The notes below the pieces were generated by a model, which was not told the DNA's origin, ran no database searches, and saw nothing but the letters and a program-made list of their open reading frames with translations. Shown here piece by piece: positions 33,634-48,300 of a stretch of DNA of 60,000 nt; the stretch's first letter is position 1, and the number at the start of each line of letters is the position of its first letter. Made by a program: the position numbers and the translations under genes. The stretch comes from Nemertoderma westbladi (lineage: Eukaryota > Xenacoelomorpha > Nemertodermatida > Nemertodermatidae). The DNA lies in the NCBI GenBank assembly GCA_032718475.1, contig JAUCBJ010003267.1, positions 1 to 60,000 on the forward strand, given 5' to 3'.

Positions 33634-36600
33634 GACAGTTTGCTCCAATAAGCAACATTTGCTTATCGGACGTCTTACAAGTTTCTTTCCACTTGTCTTC
33701 AATTCGACCGTTCTAGTGTGCCCATCGGGTCCCTGCAGGCAATTTACTACTCTAGCCATCACCCAATCGTGTTTCGCTAGGGTGTCATCTGTCACTATGA
33801 CTAGATCTCCCGGTTTCAGATCTCTCCTTTCCACCCGCCACTTGTGTCGCTTGTGAAGGGTTGGTAAATATTCAGTTACCCATTGGCGCCAGAATATCTT
33901 TGATACTACTTGTATTACTTTCCATGTCTTTCTGGAATATAGGTCATTCTCGTCAAACAGGTCTTTACTCAAAACCTGGACTGGTCTCCTCAATAGTAGA
34001 TGGTTTGGTGTCAAAACCTCGTAAGAATTCGGGTCATCATTTAACGCACATAGCGGCCGCGCATTCATTGTTGCTTCTGTTTCTGCTAACACTGTGCGGA
34101 ATGCGTCCTCATCAAGGCATCGATTTCGGGTGCTTGCCTCTAAGAGCCGCTCAGCACTTCCTACAAGTCTTTCCCAGACTCCTGAAGAATGGGGGGCATA
34201 AGGGGTATGGAATTTCCACTTGACACCTTGTTTCCTCGCATGTTCTTCAATAGCAGGTGTTTGCGCAATCCGGTATAGATCTTGAAGTTCTCGATTAGCT
34301 CCAATGAAATTCGACCCATTATCAGAGCTAATCCTTCGCACTGCTCCACACCTTGTAATGAATCTTCTGAGTGCATTAATAAATGAGTTCGCGCTTGCAT
34401 CTTTAACTAATTCCAGGGCAACAGCCCTTGAGGCGTAACACACGAATATGGAACCCCATCGTTTCTCGTATCGTCGGCCCACTTTGACGTTAATAGGACC
34501 AAAGAGGTCAACACCACAATTTGTGAATGGTGGCTCATAGGGTGTTATCCGCTCCGCAGGTAAAGGTGCCATCACCTGCTCCACCCTCTGTCGACGAATG
34601 GTGCGACAGGTAACACACTTCTCCACCCAGCCCTTCACTCTTCTCCTGACTGCTGGAATCCAGAATTTCCTCCGTATCCTCGTGAGTGTTGCTTCCACAC
34701 CTCCATGTTGTGAGGCTTCATGGGAATCGTGTATAATCTTATCCACGATAACTGAGTCTTTCGGGATCAATATGGGGCAATCAGGGACAATCCCTCCTGG
34801 AGCATTCCCCAGCCGGGAGCCCATACAGACTACTCCATCCTTCATAATGGGGCTCAATGGTCTCAGGTTGCTGTCTTTCGGGATAGGTTTTCCAACCACT
34901 AGTTTCTCCACTTCATCTGGGAAGCCCTCCTGTTGAATGTACTTTATGATAGCCATCCCTGCATTTTCCACATGTAGTTCTGGTCGGGGCCCTCCACTTT
35001 TCCGTGTTCGTATCCAAGCCATCCACATCCTCCATCGCGCTACACGCCGTTTAGTGTCATACCATGAGCGATCATGGTGGAGTATTCGCTCTGTCATTGT
35101 TGGTTTGTCTCTTATAGTGGTTGACATAACTACTTCCCTTCGTAATTCCGGGTCATCCCCTTTGACTCCTTCCAGTAGAGCCTGTGGACCTCCTGGAAAT
35201 TCAGGCCATCTTCCTTCGTCCTTGAGGTACTCCGGGCCATATTGCCACAGATCTTCGTCTTCCTTCTTCTGTGTTCCAATTATTCCTCTCGATATTTGGT
35301 CTGCGGGATTTATCGACGTTGGACAATAGTTCCAGTTGTTGATGTCTGTTAGTTCTTGGATTTCTGCAACTCGATTAGCAACAAAGACTTTGAATCTTCG
35401 TGCGTCAGTCCTGATATAATGAATAACAGTGGTAGAGTCAGTCCAAAAATACCAGGTTTGTATATTTCCAATCGCTTTTCCTAACTGTCTTCCTATTCTC
35501 ACTCCTAATAAAGCTGCCATGAGTTCTATCCTAGGAATTGTGACGATTTTTAATGGGGCCGGTCTCGCCTTACTATATGCAACCCGTGCCCTCCTTCTAT
35601 TATTCTGTCTTTGAACCACATAGGCTACTGCTCCATAGCCTTTGTCTGAGGCGTCACTGAAGATATGTATCTCTAAGTTTTCCATGTTTCCGTCGGGAAA
35701 GTAGGCCCGATCTATCGTGATCTTATCTAGTAGTTGTAAACTATCCATCCATTTGTCCCATTTCTTCCTTATTGCTTCGGGAAGTTCATCATTCCAACCT
35801 ACTTTCAGTAGATGGGCTTCCCTAAGTATTTGTCGACCAACAACTGTGATCCTTGAGAGTAGACCCATTGGGTCATAGATCCGGGCAACAAAGGATAGAT
35901 ATTCCCTTTTAGTATGTTTCCCTCTTTTCATTTTCGCCATATGGTACTCAAATGCATCTGTTCTTCGGTTCCAGACTATCCCTAAAGCTCGAACTTCGTC
36001 ACTGTCTCCATCAGCTTCTATCATTGGTTTGTATTCTGGTTCTGTGGTCAGTTTGTTCAGTGGCTCCTGTTGGGTCCCGTCTGTCATGCAGTTGGTAATA
36101 TATTCGGAATTTGATAAAAACTTGGTCAGGTTGAATCCTCCCCCCGCTAAACAAAGTTTAGCCTCCTTGGCAATCCTGACCAACTCCTCCTCTGAGTTTC
36201 CTGTCTCATGTCCGTCATCAACATAAAAATGTTCTCGAATCATTTCCACTGTATCTGCTGATGGATTCTGGATTGCAGGATTCTCGCCATTTGTAGTCTC
36301 TCTCAAAGCGTATGTTGTCGCACATGGAGATGAATTAGCACCAAAAATATGGACAATCATTTTGTAGATTTTGGGTTCCTTTGAGCCTAGCTCCCCTTCA
36401 TACCAAAGGAACCGTAAGCTGTTGCTGTCTTTTGGGTTCACTCGTACCTGGTGGAACATTGCTTCCACATCGCATGTGAAAGCAAATATTCCCTTCCTGA
36501 ATCTTAGAAGAACGTCTAGTCCTGTGTTGTATATATTGGGTCCACGAACAAGGTAATCATTTAGCGATTTTCCATGGTACTTCGCTGCGGCATCATGTAC

Positions 36601-39600
36601 TACTCGGTATTTGTTCTTTCTTGGTTCCCACACTGTGTGTATCGGTAAGTAATACGTCCGGTCAGTTTCCTGTATGTCCTCTGGAAGTTCTATTGCCCAG
36701 CCCCTTTCTATATACTTACATATTGCCTTGTTTATGGCTTCTTCTGCTGCTGGTAGTTTCCTCAGTTTTTCTTTTAACTTTCTCAGACGATTTCTCGCCA
36801 TTATGTAGTTGTTTTCAAGCCGTTCATTGGGGTCCTTCCACAACATGTCTACCTCGTAGTGTCCATCTATCAGTTGTATTGAGTCCTTAAGAGTCTGTAA
36901 GGCCCTACGGTCCTCTGGAGAGTCTCCCAATGTGTTGTCATGAAGGCCCTCACAGTCCCTATTCAGTAATGTCTCTAAGTCTTTAGTTATTTCCACATGA
37001 TTCACCAGACCTCGCTTCGTTTTGTTGTGTATATAGTCTGTTGTTTCCAGTGGTCCAGTCACACACCACCCAAATGGTGTTAGCTTTCCCCATGGTGTCT
37101 TCCCGGGGTTGCTACCTTTCCTAACTTCCAGTTCTTCATGTGCCTCAGGATTGTTCATCCCAAGCAGTACAGTCACATAGGGTATGTCAATGTGCAAGTT
37201 TGTTAAGTTAATTCCCTTTAAGTGTTGGTATCTCTCAAATTCTACCTCATCTGGTTGGGTACAGTTAACTCCAACGTCTGGTATTACTTCTACCTCAGCA
37301 TCATGAATGATGAGTGTCCCTCGGCCTTCCAGAGCACCTATGGAGCACTTGGTACTCATGGCCCCCATTGATGTTGTCTGGTGGCCCACCATGGCCAGGC
37401 CTAACTTAGTTCTGGTTCCCTCCATTCCCAGAGTATCAGCAAGGGTACGACTTATTAGACTTATAGTCGCACCATCATCTAGGAAGGCATATGTTGTTAC
37501 TTGTTTTTCATTTTTATACATTACTTTTACTGGTACAATTTTGAGGTACACTTTAATCCCTGACAGGGACATACATGTCGCCATGTGGGTCACTGCCTGG
37601 GTCTTATTAACAGTGGTTCCACTCACTTCAGATCCCTGGGGATCCTTGTATCTCGCCATCCAGGCAGGGTTAGGATGTTGGGTCTGATCCCCCCCTGTCT
37701 TAGATGTTAGATTCTCATTTTTATTTTGGTTAACAGTAGTAGTATCAGTATCTCCTCGGTTACTATGGGGTTTTAGATTTTTAGTTTCCTTTGTGAGGGG
37801 TGTCAGCCCACTCGCTCCTCCGGGTGAGTATGATCTGGATCGTTCATATGTTCTGGGTTCATGCCTGGTGTTGGAGTTGCGCGGACAGTCGCGTCCAATG
37901 TGGCCACGCCCATAGCATCTCCTACACAGTCCATTCTTCTTTAAATAGTCCCATTTTTCATCCGCAGCGGCATTTATCCATTGGGTACACTGCACGAATT
38001 GATGGTCTCTTGCATTTGGATGTAGATAGCACTTTGCGCTTGGATCACAGGTTGCAAGGGTGTATACCAACTCCTGGGAATCTCTATCTGGGGTATGTGG
38101 CTTTGGGGAGTAGCTGGAGAAACGGACTTGTTTGTCCGATTGTAGGCTCTTCATCGGACTAGTCGACGTTGTTGTGTAGACTTGCTCTCGTTCAGGTTTT
38201 ATCATCCCTTTGTTAGATTCAAATGATTTCTTTGGTACCAGCATATTTGTTTTTCGCGGGTAATCTGCTCTCGATTGTCGGGTTGAGTCATCCCGTGAAT
38301 GTGATCGGTCCCGGCGCTCAGCGATACCAGCTGATAGTAGTCCCTCTGCGAATACAGGGTCATCTTGTATCTCGGTTTGATCTGAAAGGAATTTCGCCAG
38401 TTGGTTCATGGTTGGTTCGCGGTTCAGTTGGCTGCGAGTCCGTGCTGCTTCCTTTCTCCATGCGTTCCTCGCCCAATAGGGAATTAGTTCAATTATTTTT
38501 CGCATGTTATGGATGCCATTCAACTCATGCGGCATATCGAGTTCCTTCAAGGCAACCAGGGCTTTGTTTACCCTTTCTGTAAAGTCCCTAAACTCGGCAG
38601 TCGTGGTGATTTGTTTGTTAGTGACCAATTTGTTGATTGTTGCCTGCATTATACGTGAAGGATTTCCATATCGCTTTTCAATGGCTTCCCATGCTAGTCG
38701 CAAACCATCTGTTAGGCCTGCATATTGTCTAACAACTTCCTTTGCTTTGCCAGTTGTGTAAACCATCAGGTAGGTCATCTTCTGTGCTTCTGACAGGTTA
38801 TGTTTCAGTAGAATTTCAGTGGTATATAGCTGTCGAAACTGAATATATTCTTCCGGGTATTCTCCACTGAAGGTAAACGGTTTAGCCTGTGGCAGTTCTA
38901 GCTTGGCTTTTATGGCGTCTGTTATTGCCGCCATATGACTTAACTCACTCTCTCCTCCGCTCTGATAACATTGAGGGACCCTTCCTGCTTGTACATAAGG
39001 GGGTCCACGTGGGGCTGCTTCTCCTGTGTAATTGTAGCCAGCGGTATTATTTTTATTCTGTTGTCTTTGCGCTCCTATAGATGGGTACGCTAGACTCGGT
39101 ATTTTTGATAATCCGGGTCCATTATTTATTTGATTTGAAAAGGTTACTGCCCGTTGCTGTGGGGTTTCACTCACTTCGCTACGGGTTTTGTATTTATATT
39201 GGCCATCTGGCATTCCTACTTCGCCTATGGGGACGGGTAGAAATTCCTCGGCTCTGGGGTTTAAATGGCTTGGGTTACCGGTACTGCTCAATGGTGTCCC
39301 ATAACCATACCTTGGTTCATATTGGATACCGATATTTTGATTTAATTCGGATGGTATAGGGTGGTCTATAGACTGATGTTGATTTTGACCTACATCAGCA
39401 GGGCTACATGTATGATTAACAGTACCGGTATGCATGAGGCTGTTAGGTAAGCCTACATAACGTGGCCTATAATCATAAGACACCGGTACATTAAGATTAG
39501 GCCTATCTAAACTTTCAGATACCGGTATTTGAGTATTACTATTAGCATTAGGCCTATGGTTCTGGCTAGATATCGGTAAATAATAATAATCGGGATTCTG

Positions 39601-41472
39601 CCTACTGCATGCTGTGCAGTCTGGTGTACTGCGTACAGGTAGGCCTATAGAATTGGATAGCGGCGGACCAGTCGCATGTAGCTGATCACTGCAGCTGTAA
39701 TCTGGTGTACCGCAAACTGGCGCAGAATGTGTTACCGGCGGACCGGTCGAATGCAGCCGTCTATTAGGCCTACTGCTGCAATCCGATACCGGTACCTTAG
39801 TCTGAATGTTATGATTCATGCCTGCTTGTTCTGACAATTCGTCACCAGTGTACTGGATGATTGACACAGGGGTTTCAATATGGTGCCCTGTTCTATGTAT
39901 ACAGCTGGTAACTGCAGCATTTACAGTATTTGTTGGGCTTTCCAAATTATATGTTTGGTTCTTAGCCCCTCTGGGGCCCTTTGAAGCAGAGTTGCCTAAC
40001 GTGCTATTAAAGCCCCCTGTCATTGCTGGTGTTCTGCTACTAATACAATATTCGGGTTTTGATGTAATAACAGGTTTCTTTACTGTACGCGCTGATATTC
40101 TACGTACGGGTGATGGATAACGGGGTGTTTCTATGGCTAGAAGGTTACTTTCAATTTCTCGGTTATTGGGTTCTACAGTAGTTAGGTTATTGGGTTCTAC
40201 AGTAGTTAGTATATTCATTGAATCACACTTGGTTTTATTTCCCCTCTGGGAAATTCCAAGTTGAGATGCCTCCTCTTCCATACGTAATATGCACTGTTCT
40301 GCATTTAGCCGAACCATTTCCCTCTTGGCCCTTGCCCGTTCCCTTTCAATCTCACCTTCCCTTTTATCCCGTTCCATCTCATCTGCTATCTTTTGTACTC
40401 GTTCCCTTCTCTCTCGTTCCCTTTTGTCACATTCCCTTTTCTCACGTTCCTCACGTTCCTCTTTTTCTATTCTTTCCAGTTCACGTTCACTTACTCTCCT
40501 TTTATTTTCTCTCTCTAACTCACGCTGTTGTTCTCTCATGCCATCTGCTAGCTCCATTCTTGCTTGTTCAATCCCTGCATTCGTTCTCATTCGATTGATC
40601 GTGGATGAGTGTATAGATCCGACCCCTGAAACACGATCATTCTGCCTAGGGACGTTCTCCCAGATGGAGTCTGGTGTCACCTGGGACACAGAATCCTCTG
40701 GATCAACGCGTGGCACCTCGGTGATAATGCTTGGGGTCGGGTCTCCCTCCCTCAGATCTTCACTCTGGGTTCCTCTGGGTTCCCTCCTAACGTTTGGATT
40801 GGAACGGGTCTCTCGAGATTGACACTGGGCTTTGACCCGGTCTTCAATCTCAACAGCCCTTTGTTCCTCTCCGCACGCACGTAAATGATCTATGTAGACC
40901 GTTATTTTATTTAAAAGTATACTTAGCTCCGGTTCCACCGGCAGTTCACCAGTTGGGTTCTCAACAGTTCCAAACAGAGTCAGTTCTGCTCGTTGAGATC
41001 GTCGTTTAAGGATCTCTGGTTGTTGGGGGTCAATCAGAACAGCACTTCGTTGTGATCGTGATGATCGTTGGATCTGGGGGTCTTTGGGTCGTGTTGTCTG
41101 TGTCGAGGTTCTTTCAGGTTCGTGTCGAATATTGGCCGGTTCAGGTTCGTGAGTTGGGAGGACAGCTCGTTGTGGTTGAGTGGGTGGCCCCTGCCCAGTT
41201 CCCACCAAGCTGCTAGTGCGTAAGCGAGCGCCGATGCTTGCTCTAGCAGCCCCAGGAATTGAGCGTGCCACACCGCCTGGGCTCGTTGTTGGTTGCCAGA
41301 CGCCCTCCGCTTGTGTTGGGTTCGTTCTCGGGGTTCGGGCGAGTTCTCGGCCCGACTCGATCCTGCCATCCACGACTGATACTCGTCTGGGCTCATCCCT
41401 CATGTCAATGAGGTCCGAGCTCGTTTCCACTGATGGATGGTTCGTTGATGGCGTTCGGTTGGCGCTAGACAT
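33634..41472 (-). CDS. BEL/Pao gag-pol polyprotein (2,613 codons, intact)
   Basis: The ATG at 41472 lies 71 nt inside the 5' LTR, and the frame is uninterrupted to the stop just before 33634. Approximate order: low-complexity N-terminus (1-300); Arg/Glu-rich coiled coil (300-402); low-complexity region (403-850); DUF1759-like Gag core (about 860-1010, PFTFSGEYPEEYIQF); CCHC knuckle CRRCYGRGHIGRDC (about 1182); aspartic protease FLDDGATISLI (about 1328); RT with FTCDVEAMFHQV (about 1662) and YVDD (about 1748); Pao-type RNase H region with HIFSDASDKGYG (about 1930); integrase zinc site HDSHEASQHGG and CVTC (about 2245-2280); DDE core CGVDLFGP, SSDNGSNF, GVWERL (about 2317, 2380, 2431); C-terminal DUF5641-like domain (about 2480-2600). 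All catalytic residues looked for are present. Fusion of gag and pol in one frame is common in BEL elements. Confidence 0.96.
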
Positions 41473-41543
41473 TGAAGATCAAATCTATTCAAGTTCGTTA
41501 ATTCGGCCACGCGTTGTCGTTTTCAACGAGATAGTTTTCACTT

Positions 41544-42328
41544 TGTTCCGTCGATATTCTTTCCCTCTAAGAACGTCGTTTCTACGCGTCCGTTTCGTTC
41601 GTCAAGAAAACTCAGTTCAAGTCCTAGTTACTTTAATATTCAATATGTATAAACGGCACCAGTGCACAATCACATGATGACGCTTCCTTCCTTCAAACAA
41701 ATTACTTATAACACGTACAGTACAAATGCACTGTACGTTCAGTTCAATTAGAACAATAATAGTTAAGTTCAGTGACCAATAGGTCACTGAATAGAGTCCA
41801 AAAAGTTCAGTTCGTGAAACAAGTCGAATCAAACAATAAACGAACGAACGAAAGAACGAACGGTGAAAACTATGTAACGTTTCTACAAAGTTATATCGAC
41901 AGAATGAATCTAATGTCATCCTGCTCTTGTCATATATGAATGGAAGGAAAGCCATCTGGGATTGGTTTACCAAACAACAATAGGCCGTAGAAAATGGGGC
42001 CAAAATATAATACGTTATACACCAATATACACAGGTAAGGGTAAATCCCAGAGGATGCCTTACACTTCCATTGTTGCCTCTCACTCAATGTGTCCTTTCA
42101 CTTTAAATGGTTCTAATATTCACTCACTCATTATAGGATATGATAATTCTCTCGTGAACATGAGGCGAGCAAGCCTTCATGCAAGATACACTATACTTTT
42201 ACTTTTGTGACGTCATGTTATGACGTCATGACATTCTCTCTCAATAAAATGGAATTTCTACGGCAATAACAGGTGATAAGAATTTTGGGCCATACTGTAC
42301 GATGAAATACTGACTATAGTCGGGAACA
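41544..42328 (-). repeat. BEL 5' LTR (785 bp)
   Basis: The same length and, as read, the same sequence as the 3' LTR. It would supply the promoter for minus-strand transcription. Its two CREs are at 42208-42215 and 42221-42228, in the promoter-distal part of the LTR. Confidence 0.95.
42208..42228 (-). promoter_or_regulatory. Tandem CRE pair in BEL 5' LTR
   Basis: Two perfect TGACGTCA palindromes start 13 bp apart. CREB/ATF factors bind this site; its use in this LTR is inferred from position only. Confidence 0.45.
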
Positions 42329-45300
42329 AACATGCTATAGAATCCGAGCACTCTTTCTTGAAAAACAGATTTCCCTCTCTACGGCACTCAACTATTCGTG
42401 AACATGCTATAGAATCCGAGCACTCTTTCTCGTATACAGACTTATCTCTCTACGACACTCAACTATTCGTGAACATGCTATAGTATCCGAGCACTCTTTC
42501 TCGTACACAGACTTCCCTCTCTACGGCACTCAACTATTCGTGAACATGCTATAGAATCCGAGCACTCTATCTCGTACACACACTTATCTCTCTACGACAC
42601 TCAACTATTCGTGAACATGCTATAGTATCCGAGCACTCTTTCTCGTACACAGACTTCCCTCTCTACGGCACTCAACTATTCGTGAACATGCTATAGAATC
42701 CGAGCACTCTATCTCGTACACACACTTCTCTCTCTACGACACTCAACTATTCGTGAACATGCTATAGAATCCGAGCACTCTTTCTTGTACACAGATTTCC
42801 CTCTCTACGGCACTCAACTATTCGTGAACATGCTATAGAATCCGAGCACTCTATCTCGTACACACACTTCTCTCTCTACGACACTCAACTATTCGTGAAC
42901 ATGCTATAGAATCCGAGCACTCTTTCTTGTACACACACTTCCCTCTCCCCACGGCACTCAACTATTCGTGAACATGCTATAGAATCCGAGCACTCTTTCT
43001 TGTACACAGACTTCTCTCTCTACGACACTCAACTATTTGTGAACATGCTATAGAATCCGAGCACTCTTTCTCGTATACAGACTTCTCTCTCTACGACACT
43101 CAACTATTCGTGAACATGCTATAGTATCCGAGCACTCTTTCTCGTACACAGACTTCCCTCTCTACGGCACTCAACTATTCGTGAACATGCTATAGAATCC
43201 GAGCACTCTATCTCGTACACACACTTCTCTCTCTACGACACTCAACTATTCGTGAACATGCTATAGAATCCGAGCACTCTTTCTTGTACACAGACTTCCC
43301 TCTCTACGGCACTCAACTATTCGTGAACATGCTATAGAATCCGAGCACTCTATCTCGTACACACACTTCTCTCTCTACGACACTCAACTATTCGTGAACA
43401 TGCTATAGAATCCGAGCACTCTTGCTTGTACACACACTTCCCTCTCCCCACGGCACTCAACTATTCGTGAACATGCTATAGAATCCGAGCACTCTTTCTT
43501 GTACACAGACGTCTCTCTCTACGACACTCAACTATTCGTGAACATGCTATAGAATCCGAGCACTCTTTCTCGTATACAGACTTCTCTCTCTACGACACTC
43601 AACTATTCGTGAACATGCTATAGTATCCGAGCACTCTTTCTTGTACACAGACTTCCCTCTCTACGGCACTCAACTATTCGTGAACATGCTATAGAATCCG
43701 AGCACTCTATCTCGTACACACACTTCTCTCTCTACGACACTCAACTATTCGTGAACATGCTATAGTATCCGAGCACTCTTTCTCGTACACAGACTTCCCT
43801 CTCTACGACACTCAACTATTCGTGAACATGCTATAGAATCCGAGCACTCTTTCTTGTACACAGACTTCCCTCTCCCCACGGCACTCAACTATTCGTGAAC
43901 ATGCTATAGAATCCGAGCACTCTATCTCGTACACACACTTCTCTCTCTACGACACTCAACTATTCGTGAACATGCTATAGTATCCGAGCACTCTTTCTCG
44001 TACACAGACTTCCCTCTCTACGACACTCAACTATTCGTGAACATGCTATAGAATCCGAGCACTCTTTCTCGTACACAGACTTCCCTCTCTACGACACTCA
44101 ACTATTCGTGAACATGCTATAGAATCCGAGCACTCTTTCTTGTACACAGACTTCCCTCTCCCCACGGCACTCAACTATTCGTGAACATGCTATAGAATCC
44201 GAGCACTCTTTCTTGTACACAGACTTCCCTCTCTACGACACTCAACTATTCGTGAACATGCTATAGAATCCGAGCACTCTTTCTTGTACACAGACTTCCC
44301 TCTCCCCACGGCACTCAACTATTCGTGAACATGCTATAGAATCCGAGCACTCTATCTCGTACACACACTTCTCTCTCTACGACACTCAACTATTCGTGAA
44401 CATGCTATAGTATCCGAGCACTCTTTCTCGTACACAGACTTCCCTCTCTACGACACTCAACTATTCGTGAACATGCTATAGAATCCGAGCACTCTTTCTC
44501 GTACACAGACTTCCCTCTCTACGACACTCAACTATTCGTGAACATGCTATAGAATCCGAGCACTCTTTCTCGTACACAGACTTCCCTCTCTAGGCACTCA
44601 ACTATTCGTGAACATGCTATAGTATCCGATCACTCTTTCTCGTACACAGACTTCCCTCTCCCCACGGCACTCAACTATTCGTGAACATGCTATAGAATCC
44701 GAGCACTCTATCTCGTACACACACTTCTCTCTCTACGACACTCAACTATTCGTGAACATGCTATAGTATCCGAGCACTCTTTCTCGTACACAGACTTCCC
44801 TCTCTACGACACTCAACTATTCGTGAACATGCTATAGAATCCGAGCACTCTTTCTCGTACACAGACTTCCCTCTCTACGACACTCAACTATTCGTGAACA
44901 TGCTATAGAATCCGAGCACTCTTTCTCGTACACAGACTTCCCTCTCTAGGCACTCAACTATTCGTGAACATGCTATAGTATCCGAGCACTCTTTCTTGTA
45001 CACAGACTTCCCTCTCCCCACGGCACTCAACTATTCGTGAACATGCTATAGAATCCGAGCACTCTATCTCGTACACACACTTCTCTCTCTACGACACTCA
45101 ACTATTCGTGAACATGCTATAGTATCCGAGCACTCTTTCTCGTACACAGACTTCCCTCTCTACGACACTCAACTATTCGTGAACATGCTATAGAATCCGA
45201 GCACTCTTTCTCGTACACAGACTTCCCTCTCTACGACACTCAACTATTCGTGAACATGCTATAGAATCCGAGCACTCTTTCTTGTACACAGACTTCCCTC

Positions 45301-48300
45301 TCTACGACACTCAACTATTCGTGAACATGCTATAGAATCCGAGCACTCTTTCTCGTACACAGACTTCCCTCTCTACGACACTCAACTATTCGTGAACATG
45401 CTATAGAATCCGAGCACTCTTTCTCGTACACAGACTTCCCTCTCTACGACACTCAACTATTCGTGAACATGCTATAGAATCCGAGCACTCTTTCTCGTAC
45501 ACAGACTTCCCTCTCTACGACACTCAACTATTCGTGAACATGCTATAGAATCCGAGCACTCTTTCTCGTACACAGACTTCCCTCTCTAGGCACTCAACTA
45601 TTCGTGAACATGCTATAGTATCCGAGCACTCTTTCTTGTACACAGACTTCCCTCTCCCCACGGCACTCAACTATTCGTGAACATGCTATAGAATCCGAGC
45701 ACTCTATCTCGTACACACACTTCTCTCTCTACGACACTCAACTATTCGTGAACATGCTATAGTATCCGAGCACTCTTTCTCGTACACAGACTTCCCTCTC
45801 TACGACACTCAACTATTCGTGAACATGCTATAGAATCCGAGCACTCTTTCTCGTACACAGACTTCCCTCTCTACGACACTCAACTATTCGTGAACATGCT
45901 ATAGAATCCGAGCACTCTTTCTCGTACACAGACTTCCCTCTCTACGACACTCAACTATTCGTGAACATGCTATAGAATCCGAGTACTCTTTCTCGTACAC
46001 AGACTTCCCTCTCTACGACACTCAACTATTCGTGAACATGCTATAGAATCCGAGCACTCTTTCCCGTACACAGACTTCCCTCTCTAGGCACTCAACTATT
46101 CGTGAACATGCTATAGTATCCGAGCACTCTTTCTTGTACACAGACTTCCCTCTCCCCACGGCACTCAACTATTCGTGAACATGCTATAATCCGAGCACTC
46201 TATCTCGTACACACACTTCTCTCTCTACGACACTCAACTATTCGTGAACATGCTATAGTATCCGAGCACTCTTTCTCGTACACAGACTTCCCTCTCTACG
46301 ACACTCAACTATTCGTGAACATGCTATAGAATCCGAGCACTCTTTCTCGTACACAGACTTCCCTCTCTACGACACTCAACTATTCGTGAACATGCTATAG
46401 AATCCGAGCACTCTTTCTTGTACACAGACTTCCCTCTCCCCACGGCACTCAACTATTCGTGAACATGCTATAGAATCCGAGCACTCTATCTCGTACACAC
46501 ACTTCTCTCTCTACGACACTCAACTATTCGTGAACATGCTATAGTATCCGAGCACTCTTTCTCGTACACAGACTTCCCTCTCTACGACACTCAACTATTC
46601 GTGAACATGCTATAGAATCCGAGCACTCTTTCTCGTACACAGACTTCCCTCTCTACGACACTCAACTATTCGTGAACATGCTATAGAATCCGAGCACTCT
46701 TTCTTGTACACAGACTTCCCTCTCCCCACGGCACTCAACTATTCGTGAACATGCTATAGAATCCGAGCACTCTATCTCGTACACACACTTCTCTCCCCAC
46801 GGCACTCAACTATTCGTGAACATGCTATAGTATCCGATCACTCTTTCTCGTACACAGACTTCCCTCTCTACGACACTCAACTATTCGTGAACATGCTATA
46901 GAATCCGAGCACTCTTTCTCGTACACAGACTTCCCTCTCTACGACACTCAACTATTCGTGAACATGCTATAGAATCCGAGCACTCTTTCTCGTACACAGA
47001 CTTCCCTCTCTAGGCACTCAACTATTCGTGAACATGCTATAGTATCCGAGCACTCTTTCTCGTACACAGACTTCCCTCTCTACGACACTCAACTATTCGT
47101 GAACATGCTATAGAATCCGAGCACTCTTTCTTGTACACAGACTTCCCTCTCCCCACGACACTCAACTATTCGTGAACATGCTATAGAATCCGAGCACTCT
47201 TTCTTGTACACAGACTTCCCTCTCCCCACGGCACTCAACTATTCGTGAACATGCTATAGAATCCGAGCACTCTATCTCGTACACACACTTCTCTCTCTAC
47301 GACACTCAACTATTCGTGAACATGCTATAGTATCCGAGCACTCTTTCTCGTACACAGACTTCCCTCTCTACGACACTCAACTATTCGTGAACATGCTATA
47401 GAATCCGAGCACTCTTTCTCGTACACAGACTTCCCTCTCTACGACACTCAACTATTCGTGAACATGCTATAGAATCCGAGCACTCTTTCTTGTACACAGA
47501 CTTCCCTCTCTACGACACTCAACTATTCGTGAACATGCTATAGAATCCGAGCACTCTTTCTTGTACACAGACTTCCCTCTCCCCACGGCACTCAACTATT
47601 CGTGAACATGCTATAGAATCCGAGCACTCTATCTCGTACACACACTTCTCTCTCTACGACACTCAACTATTCGTGAACATGCTATAGTATCCGAGCACTC
47701 TTTCTCGTACACAGACTTCCCTCTCTACGACACTCAACTATTCGTGAACATGCTATAGAATCCGAGCACTCTTTCTCGTACACAGACTTCCCTCTCTACG
47801 ACACTCAACTATTCGTGAACATGCTATAGAATCCGAGCACTCTTTCTCGTACACAGACTTCCCTCTCTAGGCACTCAACTATTCGTGAACATGCTATAGA
47901 ATCCGAGCACTCTATCTCGTACACACACTTCTCTCTCTACGGCACTCAACTATTCGTGAACATGCTATAGAATCCGAGCACTCTTTCTCGTACACAGACT
48001 TCCCTCTCTACGACACTCAACTATTCGTGAACATGCTATAGAATCCGAGCACTCTATCTCGTACACACACTTCTCTCTCTACGACACTCAACTATTCGTG
48101 AACATGCTATAGAATCCGAGCACTCTTTCTCGTACACACACTTCTCTCTCTACGACACTCAACTATTCGTGAACATGCTATAGAATCCGAGCACTCTATC
48201 TCGTACACACACTTCTCTCTCTACGACACTCAACTATTCGTGAACATGCCATAGAATCCGAGCACTCTATCTCGTACACACACTTATCTCTCTACGGCAC

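Larger units (their letters stand above)
31684..42328 (-). mobile_element. Intact BEL/Pao LTR retrotransposon
   Basis: A complete 10,645-bp element on the minus strand: 5' LTR 41544-42328, leader, a single gag-pol ORF (41472-33634), a 1.15-kb 3' spacer, a purine tract and the 3' LTR 31684-32468. The LTRs are both 785 bp, start TGTTCC and end GGAACA, and show no difference on reading. The insertion duplicated AACAT (31679-31683 and 42329-42333) in a satellite 4 monomer; a 5-bp duplication fits BEL/Pao. LTR identity and an uninterrupted ORF indicate a very recent, potentially autonomous insertion. Confidence 0.96.

Noticed and set aside
41473-41543. tRNA primer-binding site for the BEL element
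   Set aside because: Sequence just inside the 5' LTR (AAGTGAAAACTATC) does not begin with TGG and could not be matched confidently to a tRNA 3' end.
33659-41677. Numerous plus-strand ORFs of 60-177 codons under the BEL element
   Set aside because: They are antisense shadows of the 2,613-codon gag-pol frame.
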